Assembly: GCA_964036295.1 (NCBI GenBank)
Contig: OZ038462.1
Location: 10,464,440-10,528,439, forward strand
DNA: 64,000 bases
Source: Plumapathes pennacea
Taxonomy: Eukaryota > Cnidaria > Anthozoa > Antipatharia > Myriopathidae
Direction: 5' to 3'
Shown: positions 22,547 to 32,263 of the stretch, one piece after another
How the letters are laid out: every line of letters starts with the position of its first letter
How positions within the stretch are numbered: the stretch's first letter is position 1
Made by a program: the position numbers and the translations under genes
The notes under the pieces: model-generated
What the model was told of the DNA's origin: nothing
Databases searched by the model: none
What the model saw: the letters and a program-made list of their open reading frames with translations, nothing else

Positions 22547-23760
22547 GGGTGCGTTCCTTTGGTTGAATCCAAATCCAGATTATGAATCCTGAAATGGATT
22601 TTCTGTTCCTTTGGACAAATCCAAAAATGGATTTTAATCCTCGAAATCCAAGCAAGAGTAGGATTTCAAGAATTAAATCCTAATTCGGATTTCCTGGATT
22701 TCGGTTTTTCCATTTCTTTGGTCCTACTGACCAGCGGTATTTTTTTGCGGAGCAGACCCTTTGGTAACAATTTACTGACGCCATCTTGCGAGGTTAGTAT
22801 GAGATTTCTTCTGCTCGTTCACCACAACTTCCTAGCATGAATTACTACAGAAATTAGTACAAGTCGATAGGCACTCTAACTCTTTAGCTGGTGTTTTTTT
22901 CCGATACACCTCGACTCGCTTGTTTTGCAAGACAACTATCGATCTTCAGTTTTAATATTTGCAGGTACGTGGAACCAGCTATATACAACTGACTACAGTA
23001 TTATAAGTGATGACTTGTGGCAGCCGTTTGCACCGGAGTCTGCACCCTTCACATCAAAACAGGGTTCGAGCTGTTTATCTGCAGATGAATTAAGTTCCGC
23101 AACTAGTTCAAATAGAAGAAACAACTGGTCAAGAACAGAGGTCCTTGCTCTGCTAGAAATCTACAAGGAGAGAAGGCAAGAATTCAGAAATCCCAGGACA
23201 AGAAATAAGGACATATGGGAGATGATTAGTAACAATATGCAGCAGAATGGATTTCCAGATAACAACGGCAAGGACTGCGAAACAAAGTTCAAAAACTTAA
23301 AGCGTACCTATGTGAACACTGTAGATCATAACAACACTTCAGGTAATGAACGCAAAGTCTGTACTTATTACCATGAGTTACACGACTTGTTTCACAAGGA
23401 TGCTACAATCAATCCAGTCGTCTTTGCAGTAATCACCGAGGCCACTCTCAATCAGCCAGTGCGAGGCATTAATTGTGAAACAAGTGAATCAACAACAGAT
23501 GCTGATGACATTTCCCAGAATGAAGAAGTTCCCAGGAAGAAGAAAAAGGTTCAAACACATCGCCAGAGAAAAACAGGTGAACTGGTGACATTATTAAAAT
23601 AATTTACAAAGTCCAGTGAAGAAAGTGAAAAAGAGAAAATGTTGAAACTGTACCAAATGCACAGTGAAAAAATGAATGTAATGTGTAGATTTTTGCAGGT
23701 ATTTGAAAAATCCATGAATAAGGTGGATAAGGAATAAAATTGTTTTGGTTTTGAAGAAGT
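22547..23760 (+). mobile_element. Putative Harbinger-type element, left part
   Basis: The left edge GGGTGCGTTCCTTTGG lies where the preceding coding fragment breaks off. It is followed by a dense series of AAATCC/GGATTT repeats up to about 22700 and then a Myb/SANT-type ORF, an arrangement known from Harbinger elements with their accessory DNA-binding protein. I see no transposase frame and no matching right terminus before 24000, so the element is truncated or the right end is unrecognised. Confidence 0.45.
22925..23737 (+). pseudogene. Myb/SANT-like DNA-binding protein
   Basis: The core NWSRTEVLALLEIYKERR, then IWEMISNNMQQNGF and CETKFKNLKRTY, forms a trihelix or Myb/SANT-like fold with W, I and L at the usual hydrophobic positions. 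It probably binds element ends or recruits the transposase, by analogy with Harbinger second proteins. The frame ends at TAA 23600-23602, but the same frame continues for 44 codons of probable coiled coil (KSSEESEKEKMLKLYQMHSE) to TAA 23735-23737, so the first stop is likely premature. A splice acceptor TTTGCAG lies at the beginning; the true start is uncertain. Confidence 0.6.
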
Positions 23761-24924
23761 TCATTGTATTTTTGAGACATTTAAAAATCTCATTCCCATT
23801 TGTTGACTGTTTATGATCCTGTTCCTGTTTGTTTATACATAGATTGAAATGAATTTCTGAGTGATTGCATGTAATATTGTTATGTAATATAGTTGGTTAA
23901 AAAGTACTAGTAAATGGTTTTCACTACACTGATGCCATCTATACTCTATTTACAAACACAACAATACAGTACAAGTTGGAATTATCTAAAGAAGGTCTTT
24001 AATGCAGCAATACATGAATCACGCTGGGAGAAAAGGGTTCAAATTCTGCCAATGAAAATGGCCCTAATTTTGAAGCTGCCATATTGGCTTCCTGTGCATT
24101 GTGGTTAGGGTAATTGGCGGCAAAATCCTAATATGCGAAATGTATGATTCATTAGCTTTATTTACATACCAAACTTGTAGCGCTTCTTGAAACGAAATAT
24201 ATTTTGAGAGACCTCACGAGTTGGGAGGTGTCATGGCGTCCCTTCCAAGAGATACATTTGGAGAAGTTGTGCAGGTTTAAATTGAAAAGCTTCGGATTCT
24301 GTGAGCTTTTGGAGGAAAGTGTTGTACAGTCGGTGCTTTCGGTAAGTGCTTGGCCAATCCCAATTTTCGATTTCCCATTTCCTTTCGCTTTAATCACCAA
24401 GTTTTCAAGCTTACTTTGCGGTGTGTATGTACGTGGACCTCCAATTTCAGAATCATGGCCCTGCATAAAGGATACCGTTCACAATTTCCTGTGAACAAGT
24501 GGCAGGCAGCGAAGTGAAATCTGGGTGCAGATCTCGCCAAGGCTCTTTCCAAGGACCAGGACTACAGTAAAAAGATGAATCTTACACGACTGGAAAGAAA
24601 GGTAATATTATACATCAACTGCTTCGCTTCCGTGCTTGTTTGAGGTGTTTGTAGAGTCGGCGCGCATTCTGAAGGTTCATTTCAATTAATGCCAAGTAAT
24701 ATATCTGTTTTGCAGGCAAAGAAAGTTGATGACCACATGAAAGAAAACCAAAAAGCTACGGGGAATAAGGTTAATGTTTTCTGTTTTGTTGTTCTTCAGC
24801 TGTGTGTGGTCTTTTTTTCCAATAGCTTTATTTAAATTGCGTATTTTGTTTCTCAGCAGTGCTCTTCAATCATACATGTAATGCTACAAGGGCATTTACA
24901 GTAAGAAACTTATAAATATATTGT

Positions 24925-25361
24925 AAGGCTTGTGGGAAGGCCAAAACAGCTGTCCATGGCTGCTATTACTTGGACTCACAATTTTCTTTTTTTTTTTCTT
25001 TTTTTTTTTGGTAGATCAAGGGGTAATGCCCGCTACCACCGTGGCCTTTGTGCCCTATTCTGTGCCTTCAGCTTACCAGCACATTGTGCAGTATTCTGAT
25101 TATGTAAATTAAGCCACATCCCACAAGCCTTACGATTTTACAGTTTGTTACCTCAATGTGGGAACCCGAGCCCAAGTATAGCTATGCCGTGCTGACGAGG
25201 CCTAATAAGGCCGAAACAGCTGTCCATGGCTGCTATTACTTGGGCTCACAATTTTCTTTTTCTTTTTTTTTGGTAGATCAAGGGGTAATGCCCGCTACCA
25301 CCGTGGCCTTTGTGCCCTATTCTGTGGCTTCAGCTTACCAGCACACTGTGCACTATTCTGA
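24925..25361 (+). mobile_element. Retrozyme-like hammerhead tandem repeat
   Basis: This is 1.6 copies of a 270-bp unit: the ribozyme cut sites fall at 24954/24955 (incomplete copy) and 25224/25225 (complete copy), exactly 270 bp apart. Shared blocks include CAGCTGTCCATGGCTGCTAT, a T-rich run, GTAATGCCCGCTACCACCG and TTACCAGCACA. The insertion is bracketed by a 15-bp direct repeat, TTATAAATATATTGT, at 24910-24924 and 25362-25376; a few bases of it may belong to the element end. Tandem hammerhead units with target duplications fit the non-autonomous retroelements called retrozymes. It lies in an intron of element X1 gene A, on the same strand. Confidence 0.8.
25168..25247 (+). ncRNA. Type I hammerhead ribozyme, complete core
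   Basis: Stem I has an outer helix of 11 perfect pairs, GAGCCCAAGTA with TACTTGGGCTC, an internal loop, and an inner helix GCCGTG with CATGGC (one G-T pair). The core is CTGACGA at 25192-25198, stem II GGCCT/AGGCC with loop AATA at 25199-25212, GAAAC at 25213-25217, the palindrome ACAGCTGT, and the cleavage triplet GTC with the cut after 25224. All invariant core positions are kept. The internal loop opposite stem II is where tertiary contacts occur in natural type I hammerheads. The first unit keeps only its right part because it starts inside stem II (GGCCAAAAC at 24939), with one core change. Confidence 0.88.
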
Positions 25362-27697
25362 TTATAAATATATTGTTCCTCTCCTTTCTTTTAGCAGGAG
25401 GTAAGTGTCAGATTACAAAACAGGATTTTGACACCCACTTTCCTAAATGAGAATGGGCAAATTACTGGGCCTGGTCGCAGTGGGAGAGGGAGGAGAGAAC
25501 AAAGAATGAAAGCTGCTATGGAGCTGCATGGAGGAAGCCCTGGTAACACAATACCAGCATTTGAAGGAATGATGGCTGTATTGAATGCAAGTGCCTCTGT
25601 GCCAGTGTTGACTGCAGCAATTGAAAACTGTCCAAATTTTTACAATAGTGTCATTCCAGCAGTTGTTAAGGGTAATATTAGCAAGTTTGAAGGGTCTCAT
25701 CAAAATTTTGTCAGGAGTGTACATATTCTTTACAGGGGAGGGATTGCAAGCAAACGAAAGTATCAGGCAATAAGATCTTCACTAACAATGTGCAGAAGTG
25801 AAAGTGGCTTCTCCAAAAAGCATGTTGAATTTATGCCTAACATTGCTGTTCCTAAATTACTGACATACCAAGTGTTACTGTCCCAACTAAATGAAGTAAA
25901 CATTGGGACCCTGTATGATGTCAGAGAAACACTTTGCAATGGGTTAGAGGAGGAAATGAAAGTACATGGGAAGTACAGGGACCTCTCCCAGACTCTAGTG
26001 AGGCTAGCAGAATTCTATTTAACAGCAGACAGGTACAGGAGAGACAAGTTGAACTGGTTTGGTGAGGTTGAGGGTGCTTTCAAGGTAGCTATTGAGGGAG
26101 ACGGGGCCCCCTTTGGCAAAGATGACCAGGCCTTGTCTTGGCTGGTCAGCTTTCTGAACTGTGGACAAAGTGTATGTAGCCTTGAAGAGAATTTTCTCTT
26201 GTTTGGAGCAAACCGTCCACAAGACTGTGAACCGGTCCGCATATACCTCTTAAATCTAAACAAGGAAATGAAAGAAATTGAAGGAAAAACTTTCAGTTTC
26301 AGTCAATGGTGAGGACAAGGTTGTGACCTTCGCATTTGTATTGCTACCAAATGACATGAAGTACCTTGCTTTTCTTGGTGGTGAGCTAAGCATCTCAGCT
26401 GCCTACTTTTCCCCTTTTGCAGATGTCAAGAAGAGTGACATGAATAATCTTGAGTGTAAATATGGACCTGGACCTGGCAACAAGTGGAAACCCTGGAGGT
26501 ATGTTGACAGAATTAGAGTAGCCATTACAGTACAGCGAAAGAAGGAAGAATTAGACAAAACTGTTCTAAGACCTGCTACTAAGCGAGAAAAAAATACCAA
26601 ATTTATTTCCCAGAGAGCAAATCTAGACAAGAATTTGCACCACTTGTTGCTGAGTACATTGACAAGGCAAAAGCTGAACCCCTGCATTTGAAAAACAATG
26701 CTTGGCAACACTGGCATCAAGCTGTGATGAATTATGCTTTGTCCCAAAGTAATATTGAGAAGTGTCAGTCTCTATGCCAAGTGCCTTTAACAAGTTCCTT
26801 TGGCAGGTATTACAACTGTAGTTTGTAGTACAAGCAACAAGGTTGGCTAAGAAGGTAAGAAAGTGGTTCATCGACGGCAGACAAAAAAACAAGCCCTTGG
26901 AATACCGGTTTACAGGTAAGGAATCACGTCTTTGTTGCCAACATTTCATGGCAATCGTGCAAACTGAAACTGCTAAGGAGCTGCATTTATTTCAGTTGCA
27001 TGTGTTTGCCTACACAGCACTGAATCTCAGAGACTCAGTCTCCCTCTCCAGTAGGGTTCACCTCACTTTTGATCAGGTTGGAAATCTACGAACGGTTTGC
27101 TCCAATTTTTCCAGGGCTACAGCACTTTTTCTCTCAGGTACCCCCACCTCCTGGACTATAGGACATGTTGTTCCTGTACATGCAAAACAACTTCAACACG
27201 AACTTGGTCTGGGGCTCGGGGCTAACACCATGGAGGGGAGGGAGTCTAAACATGTCACCCTTGCACAATTTGCACATAACACCCAATTCAGTAAGAGGTG
27301 GGCACAAGTGTTCAAGCATGAATTTATATATCTGATTTGGTTGAGGGAAAATGGGTGTGATGCCATTGTTTACAGGAAGACAAATGCAGTATACATACCC
27401 AACAAATGCTATACTGATGAATATTGTTACTGTGGGCAGCCCAAGCAAATCAACAATGCTCAATGCCACTTTTGCTCTAATGCGATGCAAACTATTGTTG
27501 CAGACTGTGTGAAACAGGGAACAATCACACAGGAAGCAATGCAAAAATCCTGGGAAAGAAAATGTAGGATAAAATTGTGCATTTATTCAGGACTTGCATG
27601 CAAGTCTACAAGGATGTACGGTAATGCAAATTATTGGTGCTGTGCAAAACAGGGCAAAATTACTACGCAAGCAAAACAAATTTTGATGCCTGGTTGA

Positions 27698-28402
27698 AAA
27701 GCAACAGCACACCCTAAGGATAAAATACCCTAATTACTCACAACTTGCATACAGGTCCAGGTTTATATGGATTCGAAATAGATATACCAAAACTAGTTAA
27801 TCTGAAAACCCCTCTACAGCATTTCAATAAGGGGATGAATATTTTGGTTTGTAAGAATTTGTTACAGACACGCATTGCTCAACTTTCTAGGTTCTGATCT
27901 CCCAATCAAGTAGGTCACAAAATAGGGACCTCACCAGAAATTCTATTGTCTGATACAAGTTTCCAAGCATTATAATAAATTTTATAATTTATGATATATG
28001 ACAATATATATGATATTCGAAATGAGAGTTGACAAATATTTTTGTCACTTCTGTATTTCATTAGAAAACATTGTATTTGAACAGAACATATTTTTATTAC
28101 AGCAGAAAAGGCCGTGTTGTGAACTATAGACATACTGTAGCAGAACAAAGTTATCTGAATAAACTTTTGCCATTTTATCTGCTGAAAGATCTGAAAGATG
28201 TTTTTCTTCTGTTTGCAGATACACCATTTGTGAAATTTTGAAACGAATATTTGAATTTTACACATGCTGTGGCTAACCATACTTGTTCCAAACCCCATAA
28301 AAAAAGTCAAATGAAATTTCCTCAGACTCGTAGTTGTAAGGAATCCAAACTGCTTTTCTTCATCAATAATTGCCTCCACTTTCTTCTCTCCAGCTTTCTT
28401 CT
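27698..28402. other. Element X1 interior between convergent genes
   Basis: AT-rich. The minus-strand frame 27915-28379 begins in a charged stretch (DEEKQFGFLTTTSLRK) that could be a frameshifted continuation of gene B before it loses coding character. No other gene is supported. Confidence 0.4.
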
Positions 28403-28876
28403 TCAGAAAACTTTCTTCCGAAATTCTTCCCCAGTTATCTCACAAAACAGACGCCGTACTCTTGTTTTTGTAAAAGCCATGATGTGGTACTTCCTCGTCC
28501 TCTTCTCAATTAATCCGTAGCTTGTCCTACATACCACTTCTTCTATAACTTTAAAGAGTTCCTTACTCACTATGTCACTATGAACGACCTTCCATGGGTG
28601 TTTCACGGCACACTTGGACATCATTCGGCGCACGAAAGTCTTGTACCACCGCATCGAAATCCTTTTCATCATCGGATAGGCCTGTACCACCAGATGTCGA
28701 AATCTATTTCGGATATCTCCGAAATGGCGCTTCAAAAGTTCAGCAACCAACTGTAGCTCTTTCACAGCCTCATTGGTGGTGGAAGTATCTAAGTGAACAA
28801 GGATTGCTTCAGACTTTGCAACCAACAGCGCATCACGGAATATATTTTCAAATCGGATAGAAGATTCGCCCGCCAT
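28403..28876 (-). CDS. Element X1 gene B, unknown 157-residue protein
   Basis: The frame opens with ATG 28876, 80 bp inside the right terminus. I recognise no domain. It is mixed alpha-helical in character, with EAVKELQLVAELLKRHFGD near residue 40, SKELFKVIEEVVCRTSYGLI near residue 107, and a basic C-terminal part (KTRVRRLFCEITGEEFRKKV). The second copy has matching features in the same order: SEEIFGYLKDLLTCVSEYGL and KLELFFKDLLGDVFGGLPKK. Position, orientation and spacing to the terminus are also shared, which argues that gene B is a functional part of the element and not a chance frame. It may continue past 28403 after a frame change. Confidence 0.55.
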   Translation of the reverse strand: MAGESSIRFENIFRDALLVAKSEAILVHLDTSTTNEAVKELQLVAELLKRHFGDIRNRFRHLVVQAYPMMKRISMRWYKTFVRRMMSKCAVKHPWKVVHSDIVSKELFKVIEEVVCRTSYGLIEKRTRKYHIMAFTKTRVRRLFCEITGEEFRKKVF

Positions 28877-29134
28877 TTTTTTCCTTCATCCAACCGCTGA
28901 CCACTCGCATTGCGGGAAAGAAATGGCCGGAATTCGATCAAAAAATTCCCAGCGTGAATTATTTCACAAGGTTGATAATGAACAAACGCAGTTGCTGTTG
29001 GATATGAGCTTGATATAATGTATATGTGATAAACTCATATATATGAACTGCGGATAGGAATGAATCACGTGAATTTTGATCATCGCAGTGAGTGAAGCAA
29101 CTTAAGCAGTTGCAATGAGCCCGGAAAAAAATCC

Positions 29135-29206
29135 GAGCTTCAACGGGAATCGAACCCATGACCTTCACGATACCGGTGTGATGCTCTACCACTGAGCTAT
29201 GAAGCC
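29135..29206 (-). tRNA. tRNA-like gene 1, anticodon position GGT
   Basis: 72 nt cloverleaf: acceptor GGCTTCA with TGAAGCT (first pair G-T), D arm GCTC/GAGC, T arm ATGGG/CCCGT, with TTCGATT loop. A box TAGCTCAGTGG and B box GGTTCGATTCC are intact. The loop CCGGTAT puts GGT (Thr) at the anticodon, but position 33 is C not T and the last anticodon-stem pair is A-C, so decoding function is doubtful. Confidence 0.65.
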
Positions 29207-29387
29207 GTATGGGAGCTGGTCAAGTGTTTGGTTCGATTTGTACCCGTCATAGTGATTTGAATGATATAATGTATATATGTGATAAACTCATATATGTGAA
29301 CTGCGGATAGGAATGAATCACGTGAATTTTGATCATCGCAGTGAGTGAAGCAACTTAAGCAGTTGCAATGAGCCCGGAAAAAAATCC

Positions 29388-29459
29388 GAGCTTCAACGGG
29401 AATCGAACCCATGACCTTCACGATACCGGTGTGATGCTCTACCACTGAGCTATGAAGCC
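29388..29459 (-). tRNA. tRNA-like gene 2, anticodon position GGT
   Basis: Identical in the gene body to copy 1 and exactly 253 bp from it. Followed on its own strand by GGATTTTTTTCC, a polymerase III type terminator. Confidence 0.65.
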
Positions 29460-29641
29460 GTATGGGAGCTGGTCAAGTGTTTGGTTCGATTTGTACCCGT
29501 CATAGTGATTTGAATGATATAATGTATATATGTGATAAACTCATATATATGAACTGCGGATAGGAATGAATCACGTGAATTTTGATCATCGCAGTGAGTG
29601 AAGCAACTTAAGCAGTTGCAATGAGCCCGGAAAAAAAATCC

Positions 29642-29713
29642 GAGCTTCAACGGGAATCGAACCCATGACCTTCACGATACCGGTGTGATGCTCTACCACT
29701 GAGCTATGAAACC
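29642..29713 (-). tRNA. tRNA-like gene 3, acceptor-stem variant
   Basis: Innermost minus-strand copy. Its 5' end reads GGTTTCA in place of GGCTTCA, weakening one acceptor pair to T-G. The A and B boxes are unchanged. Its terminator has one more T than its neighbours. Confidence 0.6.
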
Positions 29714-29925
29714 ATATGGGAGCTGGTCAAGTGTTTGGTTCGATTTGTACCCGTCATAGTGATTTGAATGATATAATGTGAATGATATCACTGCGATGAT
29801 CAAAATTCACGTGATTCATTCCTATCCGCAGTTCATATATATGAGTTTATCACATATATACATTATATCATTCAAATCACTACGACGGGTACAAATCGAA
29901 CCAAACACTTGACCAGCTCCCATAC

Positions 29926-29997
29926 GGCTTCATAGCTCAGTGGTAGAGCATCACACCGGTATCGTGAAGGTCATGGGTTCGATTCCCGTTGAAGCTC
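29926..29997 (+). tRNA. tRNA-like gene 4, anticodon position GGT
   Basis: First plus-strand copy, beyond the inversion point. Body identical to copy 1. The upstream spacer carries one difference (CTACGACGG against CTATGACGG in the other plus-strand copies). Followed by GGATTTTTTTCC. Confidence 0.65.
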
Positions 29998-30178
29998 GGA
30001 TTTTTTTCCGGGCTCATTGCAACTGCTTAAGTTGCTTCACTCACTGCGATGATCAAAATTCACGTGATTCATTCCTATCCGCAGTTCATATATATGAGTT
30101 TATCACATATATACATTATATCATTCAAATCACTATGACGGGTACAAATCGAACCAAACACTTGACCAGCTCCCATAC

Positions 30179-30250
30179 GGCTTCATAGCTCAGTGGTAGA
30201 GCATCACACCGGTATCGTGAAGGTCATGGGTTCGATTCCCGTTGAAGCTC
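30179..30250 (+). tRNA. tRNA-like gene 5, weak terminator
   Basis: Body identical to copy 1. The downstream T run is interrupted (GGATTTTGTTCC), leaving only four T in a row, so polymerase III termination may be less efficient than in the sister copies. Confidence 0.65.
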
Positions 30251-30431
30251 GGATTTTGTTCCGGGCTCATTGCAACTGCTTAAGTTGCTTCACTCACTGC
30301 GATGATCAAAATTCACGTGATTCATTCCTATCCGCAGTTCATATACATGAGTTTATCACATATATACATTATATCATTCAAATCACTATGACGGGTACAA
30401 ATCGAACCAAACACTTGACCAGCTCCCATAC

Positions 30432-30503
30432 GGCTTCATAGCTCAGTGGTAGAGCATCACACCGGTATCGTGAAGGTCATGGGTTCGATTCCCGTTGAAG
30501 CTC
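30432..30503 (+). tRNA. tRNA-like gene 6, anticodon position GGT
   Basis: Body identical to copy 1, 253 bp from copy 5, with an intact T-run terminator. Confidence 0.65.
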
Positions 30504-30684
30504 GGATTTTTTTCCGGGCTCATTGCAACTGCTTAAGTTGCTTCACTCACTGCGATGATCAAAATTCACGTGATTCATTCCTATCCGCAGTTCATATATA
30601 TGAGTTTATCACATATATACATTATGTCATTCAAATCACTATGACGGGTACAAATCGAACCAAACACTTGACCAGCTCCCATAC

Positions 30685-30756
30685 GGCTTCATAGCTCAGT
30701 GGTAGAGCATCACACCGGTATCGTGAAGGTCATGGGTTCGATTCCCGTTGAAGCTC
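30685..30756 (+). tRNA. tRNA-like gene 7, no T-run terminator
   Basis: Last copy. The body is identical to copy 1, but the sequence after it switches to GGATATGAGCTTG, the 13-bp repeat also present at the left edge of the array, so the usual terminator is missing. Confidence 0.65.
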
Positions 30757-30769
30757 GGATATGAGCTTG

Positions 30770-31112
30770 TGAGTTAATGTAATCTGCTTTTGGGCAAAAT
30801 CAACAGTTTTGAGTGAAGATAACATGTTACAGATATCAAGTATAAATTGTTGCTTGTCAAGAAGGGTCATGGTAGGTTTCTGTCATTGTACAATATTTTA
30901 CATAAACATTCACACCTAAAGAGAGAAAGTGAAGGTGAAGGGGAATTTGTGCTATTCAAAAATCTCCATGGATTCCTTCCCCAGTTTAAGCTAGGTATCT
31001 CATTATTTCATTTCTTTTATCTGCCCCCTCTGCCTGTGGTAGAAAAATATCATTATTTTGATCATCATGGCCATCATTACAGTCATTATCAAAAAAGTCA
31101 CCGATATCACCT
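30770..31112. other. Spacer without supported gene
   Basis: An open frame from 30847 runs into the next feature but lies antisense to a recognisable transposase fragment, so I treat it as a shadow. Nothing else is visible. Confidence 0.45.
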
Positions 31113-31496
31113 TCACTTAGGAGACATGTTGTGCACCACACACGAGGCAACTACAATATCAGGTACGTCCCCTATTCTACTGATGTCCATTTCAGTTTTC
31201 AGCTTTCGGAACCTCTCCTTCAGAAGTGCCAATGACCTTTCCTCGATCATTCTCGTTAAGCTGTGCACGAAATTGTACCTTTTCTGGCTTCTTGTTAGAC
31301 ATCCATTGTCCTTAAAGAGAGTCAGAATCAAGGACCTTAGGGAATATGCAGCGTCTCCGATTAGGTGTGTACTCCCAGGAAATAACTGCCTTCGGTCCGC
31401 TTCTGCATCGTGATACAGTGGAGAATTTCTAAACATTCTTGCATCGTGAACAGATCCCGGGTACCCGCAAAAGGCATCCGTAAACTGCCTTTGCAA
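31113..31496 (-). pseudogene. PIF/Harbinger transposase fragment
   Basis: The frame contains GYPGSVHDARMF, STHLIGDAAYSL, a QKRYNFVHSLTRMIEERSLA block and VVASCVVHN. These are the middle and C-terminal parts of a Harbinger DDE domain: the second catalytic Asp (HDARMF), the GDAAY motif and the late Glu (MIEE). The N-terminal part with the first Asp is absent upstream, where in-frame stops appear. No termini were identified. It is a different, more decayed copy than the transposase at 38648-39835. Confidence 0.75.
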
Positions 31497-31594
31497 CCAT
31501 CAAAGAAACGTCGACAAGTGACGCAGTACTCTAATACTATGATGTCACAAAGCCCACAACAGTATCAGTATCATCATATGGACTAGGAGCTTGT

Positions 31595-32012
31595 TTGATG
31601 CAAGATGGTCGACCAGTGTGTTATGCATCTAGATCCCTCAATCCTGCAGAGAAAAACTATGCACACATTGAGAAGGAGCTGTTGGCAATAGTGCATGGGT
31701 GCACCAAATTCCATCAGTACATCTATGGAAAGAAAGTCAGAATTGAGACTGACAACAAGCCATTGGAAACTTTGTTCCGAAAACCCTTACTTCAAGCCCC
31801 ACAGAGGTTGCAAAAATTGATGCAGAGGCTCCAGCGTTATCATTTGCAAGTGGACTATGAACCAGGAAAGAACTTGCACATTGCAGACACTCTAAGCCGT
31901 GTGCCCGAGTGAAGCAAAGAAACAGTAAATCTAAGGTATGAATTTGAAATATTGACCATTGAGAACCTCCCAGTGAGTGTGGAGAAGCTGCAGGAGTTCA
32001 AAGAAGAAACGG
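31595..32012 (+). pseudogene. Gypsy RNase H fragment
   Basis: The frame reads QDGRPVCYASRSLNPAEKNY, HIEKELLAIVHGCTKFHQYI, RIETDNKPLETLF and DTLSRVPE. These are the catalytic Glu and Asp regions of a gypsy RNase H domain, with the first Asp upstream of the break lost. It ends at TGA 31910-31912, but gypsy-like sequence continues to the insertion point of the next element, and the matching continuation resumes at 34007. There the 9-bp duplication AGAAGGACC marks the split. Confidence 0.8.
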
Positions 32013-32263
32013 AGAAGGACCTACCCTGGGTGCCAGAGGTTCCTCGCTCTCGGCAGCCGTGAGAGGCTGGGGGCGAGGCGGGCCGAGGCGGGCTGGGGGA
32101 GGCTGGGGGCGAGGCGGGCCGAAGTGAGGGAACCTCTGGGCGCGCCGTGTCACCTATTGTTCTCAGAGACCAATTATGAATCGAGTTTCATTCCGCGAGT
32201 CAGATTCTGACCCTGGCGCGCTGATTGGCTCGCTCCAAAACCGGTTTGCCTATGCGAGTAAAA

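Larger units (their letters stand above)
24233..27697 (+). pseudogene. Element X1 gene A, putative transposase
   Basis: The start MASLPRDTFGE (ATG 24233) is followed by small exons ending at 24341 (TTTCG|GTAAGT), near 24600 and near 24770, then a long exon from about 25398. Visible blocks are NFVRSVHILYRGGIASKRKY, FKVAIEGDGAPFGKDD, FLLFGANRPQDCE, LLPNDMKYLAFLGGELS, EYRFTGKESR, HVFAYTALNLRDSV, GLGLGANTMEGRESKH, FKHEFIYLIWLRE, and a C-terminal CYCG then CHFC pair like a zinc site. The hydrophobic strand before an invariant D in DGAPFG and the late E in MEGRE would suit an RNase H-type DDE transposase, but this is inference. Breaks: frame changes near 24280, 26285, 26630 and 26830. The same blocks occur in the copy at 46.2-48.4 kb. 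Confidence 0.65.
24020..28956 (+). mobile_element. Element X1: two-gene DNA transposon, unknown family
   Basis: Both ends read CACGCTGGGA inward, and the 3 bp next to them are AAT on each side (24017-24019 and 28957-28959), a clean 3-bp target duplication. Inside are a spliced large gene A on the plus strand and a small gene B on the minus strand that begins 80 bp from the right end. The second copy at 45537-49602 has the same layout, diverged sequence and matching ends. A retrozyme-like repeat sits in an intron of gene A. CAC-type termini and 2-4 bp target duplications are known from CMC/EnSpm and Academ-type elements, but I cannot place the proteins in either. Confidence 0.8.
29000..30769. 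repeat. Inverted array of 253-bp units with tRNA-like genes
   Basis: Seven tRNA-like genes lie in 253-bp units, three on the minus strand followed by four on the plus strand. The arms meet at about 29778-29787, where the left arm lacks part of the 5' flank that the right arm has. Both outer edges carry GGATATGAGCTTG (29000-29012 and 30757-30769), a 13-bp direct repeat. Each internal gene is followed by GGATTTTTTT or similar, a typical RNA polymerase III stop; the last plus-strand copy lacks it because the edge repeat starts there. Spacers hold TATATA-rich blocks and TTCACGTGATTCATTCC. Confidence 0.9.

Noticed and set aside
24930..25404. Two similar frames with poly-F runs (FFFFFFFF)
   Set aside because: They translate the T-rich part of the hammerhead tandem repeat; the repeat, not a protein, explains the similarity.
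29197..30694. Seven near-identical ~80-residue frames starting MVEHHTGIVKVMGSIPVEAR
   Set aside because: They are read through the tRNA-like gene bodies and spacers of the 253-bp units; repetition explains their conservation.
30847..31413. 188-residue plus-strand frame
   Set aside because: Its second half is antisense to a Harbinger transposase fragment; the first half shows no motif.
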